Shown here piece by piece: positions 62,389 through 64,000 of a DNA stretch of 64,000 nt. Location of the stretch: NCBI GenBank assembly GCA_021201475.1, contig JAJQEV010000059.1, positions 72,906-136,905 on the forward strand, written 5' to 3'. How positions within the stretch are numbered: the first letter of the stretch is position 1; the number at the start of each line of letters is the position of its first letter. This stretch comes from Clostridiales bacterium. GTDB taxonomy: Bacteria; Bacillota; Clostridia; Oscillospirales; Oscillospiraceae. The translations under genes and the position numbers were made by a program. The notes beneath the pieces were generated by a model, which was not told where the DNA came from, did not search any database, and worked only from the letters and a program-made list of their open reading frames with translations.

Positions 62389-63900
62389 TCAGGGCTGGGA
62401 AATTATCTCGCCATTGAGAACCGCCTGCATCAGCTCCTTTGCGGTAGCCACAGTCGATTCATCCGGAATCATCACATACGCCGTTGTGCTCATGGAGTAG
62501 GGTACTGCGGAGCCGTTGGAGCCGTCCACGCTGTAGGTAATCACTTCCCAGTCCGCGCCGGTACTGAGTTGGTCGCTCACCAGCGAGGCAATCAGGTCAT
62601 AGGACAGGCTGGTTTCAAAATTGTCCTCCACGGCGGACAGAATCGAACTGTAATTCACCAGAATGCTCGGGGAGATGGCCTTCTTGATGATGGCCTGAAT
62701 CAGCGCCATCTGGTTCTTGCCGCGCTGCCGGTCGCCGGTTGCAAAGGCGTACCGCTCACGGGCAAAGGCCAGCGCCTGCTCGCCGTTCACATAGTTGTAG
62801 CCCTCAGCAAACGTCAGCCCACTAATAAAGCTGGAGCTAAACGTATATTCAGAATACACGGACACCCCGCCCAGCGCATCGACGATATCCTCAAAGCCCT
62901 CAAAGCTCACGCGGAAGTAGTAATCCACATCAACGTCGTAGAGCATGGCCAGCGTATCCATGCTGACGGAAACGCCATAGATACCTGCGTGGGTCAGCTT
63001 ATCCCTCGCGCCGTTGGAGATGGACAGGGGCACATAGTAATCTCGAGGCGTGGAGACAAGGAGAATTTGGTGCGTCTCCGTATTGACGGTAGCCAGAATG
63101 TTGACGTCGCTACGGCTTTTCGCCTTCAAACCGTTCCGGCTGTCAATGCCGCTGATATACAGGGTAAAGGCGTTATCCGTCTCCGCCGTCACCGCGGACT
63201 CTGCATTCTCCTGCTCCGGCGTGACGGTTTCCTCCACCACTTCCTCCACTTCCAGTCCGGTGACCTCCCGAATCCGGTCCTCAATATCCTCATACCCTTC
63301 TATCTCCGCAATCACATCGAGGTAGGCGTCATTCAGGAGGATCGCCCGACACTCCTGGTCGTACAGGCCATCCACCAGTTGTACCAAGCCGTCATATTCT
63401 GCGGTGGCAATTTCTGTGTTCAAATCCTCATTAAGCTGCTGAATCGCGCCGTCCGTGCTGGTTCTGTCCAACTCAGACAGGATGCCGAAGGTATCCTCCT
63501 CCAGGTCGTTCAGTGTTTCCGCTTCATCTTCCGTTAGGACGTAAACTCCAACATGGGTCACCTCTGTGCTGACCGTGGTAATATTATTCAAGGCGCTGGT
63601 GAGCGTGTTCAGGGCGATAACCGCATAAATCATAATCACCGCCAGGAGAATACTGACCACCGTTCCTGCGGCAAACCGTCCTGTCCTCCCTGTCCAGTGC
63701 GTCAGGGACCCCAGAAGCACCACCAGCGCCAACAGCAGAACCATAACCGGCACCAGGAACTTCACCGGAAGCAACGCGCTGCGCACCAGCACAACGGCAA
63801 AGACCACCATGACTGCAAACAGGAGGCCGGTAATGACCCCTCCGGGGATTGCAGAGCCCTGATTATTTACGCGCTTCGACGTATTTTTAGAATCACCCAC
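62389..63900 (-). CDS. LytR-CpsA-Psr (LCP) family cell-wall ligase
   Basis: About 503 residues. Four membrane helices lie in the first 120 residues, followed by an accessory region and the LCP domain. Key stretches are YISGIDSRNGLKAKSRSDVN, the Arg-containing STPRDYYVPL, and RERYAFATGDRQRGKNQMAL. LCP enzymes attach teichoic acids or capsule polymers to peptidoglycan outside the membrane. The four-helix form is common in Clostridia. I used the GTG at 63900, with GGAAAGG 10 nt upstream; a TTG at 63933 is the alternative. The last 100 nt of the window show no gene. Confidence 0.9.
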   Translation of the reverse strand: MGDSKNTSKRVNNQGSAIPGGVITGLLFAVMVVFAVVLVRSALLPVKFLVPVMVLLLALVVLLGSLTHWTGRTGRFAAGTVVSILLAVIMIYAVIALNTLTSALNNITTVSTEVTHVGVYVLTEDEAETLNDLEEDTFGILSELDRTSTDGAIQQLNEDLNTEIATAEYDGLVQLVDGLYDQECRAILLNDAYLDVIAEIEGYEDIEDRIREVTGLEVEEVVEETVTPEQENAESAVTAETDNAFTLYISGIDSRNGLKAKSRSDVNILATVNTETHQILLVSTPRDYYVPLSISNGARDKLTHAGIYGVSVSMDTLAMLYDVDVDYYFRVSFEGFEDIVDALGGVSVYSEYTFSSSFISGLTFAEGYNYVNGEQALAFARERYAFATGDRQRGKNQMALIQAIIKKAISPSILVNYSSILSAVEDNFETSLSYDLIASLVSDQLSTGADWEVITYSVDGSNGSAVPYSMSTTAYVMIPDESTVATAKELMQAVLNGEIISQP

Positions 63901-64000
63901 AAGCCGTCGACCTTTCCACTCTATTCTTATCAATCTGTAAGAAAGAATATCCCAAATTCATCCGCACGAATCAGACACAAACGGGCTTCCCGCAGCACCT

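Overview
The window is a chromosomal segment of a GC-rich, endospore-forming gut Clostridium-group bacterium, most likely Oscillospiraceae (Flavonifractor/Lawsonibacter/Dysosmobacter-like). This is inferred from spore genes (a cotJ locus, yunB), a class A RNase P RNA, NfnAB, an LCP protein, a subtype B tannase and the general gene style. No tRNA, rRNA, insertion sequence or CRISPR array was recognised.

Layout. 0-6 kb: a very large MacB-like ABC transporter divergent from an OmpR-type response regulator and a short-loop histidine kinase. 6-11 kb: a decayed SDR gene, an MBL-fold hydrolase and a MoxR/DUF58/membrane-protein operon. 10.9-17.7 kb: a minus-strand run of zinc-ribbon proteins (tetratricopeptide-like, PH-like, C-type-lectin-like), a GH3 NagZ-like enzyme, an SPFH/YdjI-like protein and a small membrane protein. 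17.9-22.3 kb: a flavin/PNPOx protein, adenosine deaminase, MTA/SAH nucleosidase and LuxS, divergent from a TrmN6-like methyltransferase and RsmI. 22.3-27.8 kb: tannase, esterase and GPH transporter facing a LysR regulator across overlapping divergent promoters. 28-29.1 kb: a fused cotJA-cotJB gene followed by cotJC.

29.2-43.9 kb is the unusual part. A tightly spaced nine-gene minus-strand operon encodes an Hsp70-like ATPase, long coiled-coil and helical proteins, a zinc-ribbon protein, a Vps4/meiotic-clade AAA+ ATPase with an MIT-like N-terminus, a second AAA+ with degenerate Walker motifs, and a HerA-type ATPase with duplicated SWIM zinc fingers. Directly upstream lie two tandem zinc-ribbon/RCC1-repeat paralogues. 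Two operon proteins end in the same ILxxRAxRR tail and two share an INFEA motif near the C-terminus, which look like docking peptides. I propose a bacterial Vps4/ESCRT-like remodelling or conflict system. This is inference from sequence patterns; I know of no described system with this composition.

44-64 kb is mostly housekeeping: NfnAB transhydrogenase, an aminotransferase, a murD - three M42 peptidases - YnbB-like PLP enzyme - yunB - ligA operon (the middle M42 copy has lost metal ligands), rnpB, a YebC-family regulator, a TrmK/Nif3 pair, a DUF1858 protein, TrkA/TrkH potassium uptake and an LCP cell-wall ligase.

Where a better ribosome-binding site pointed to an internal start I used it and say so. 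Most long open frames antisense to these genes are GC-driven shadows.
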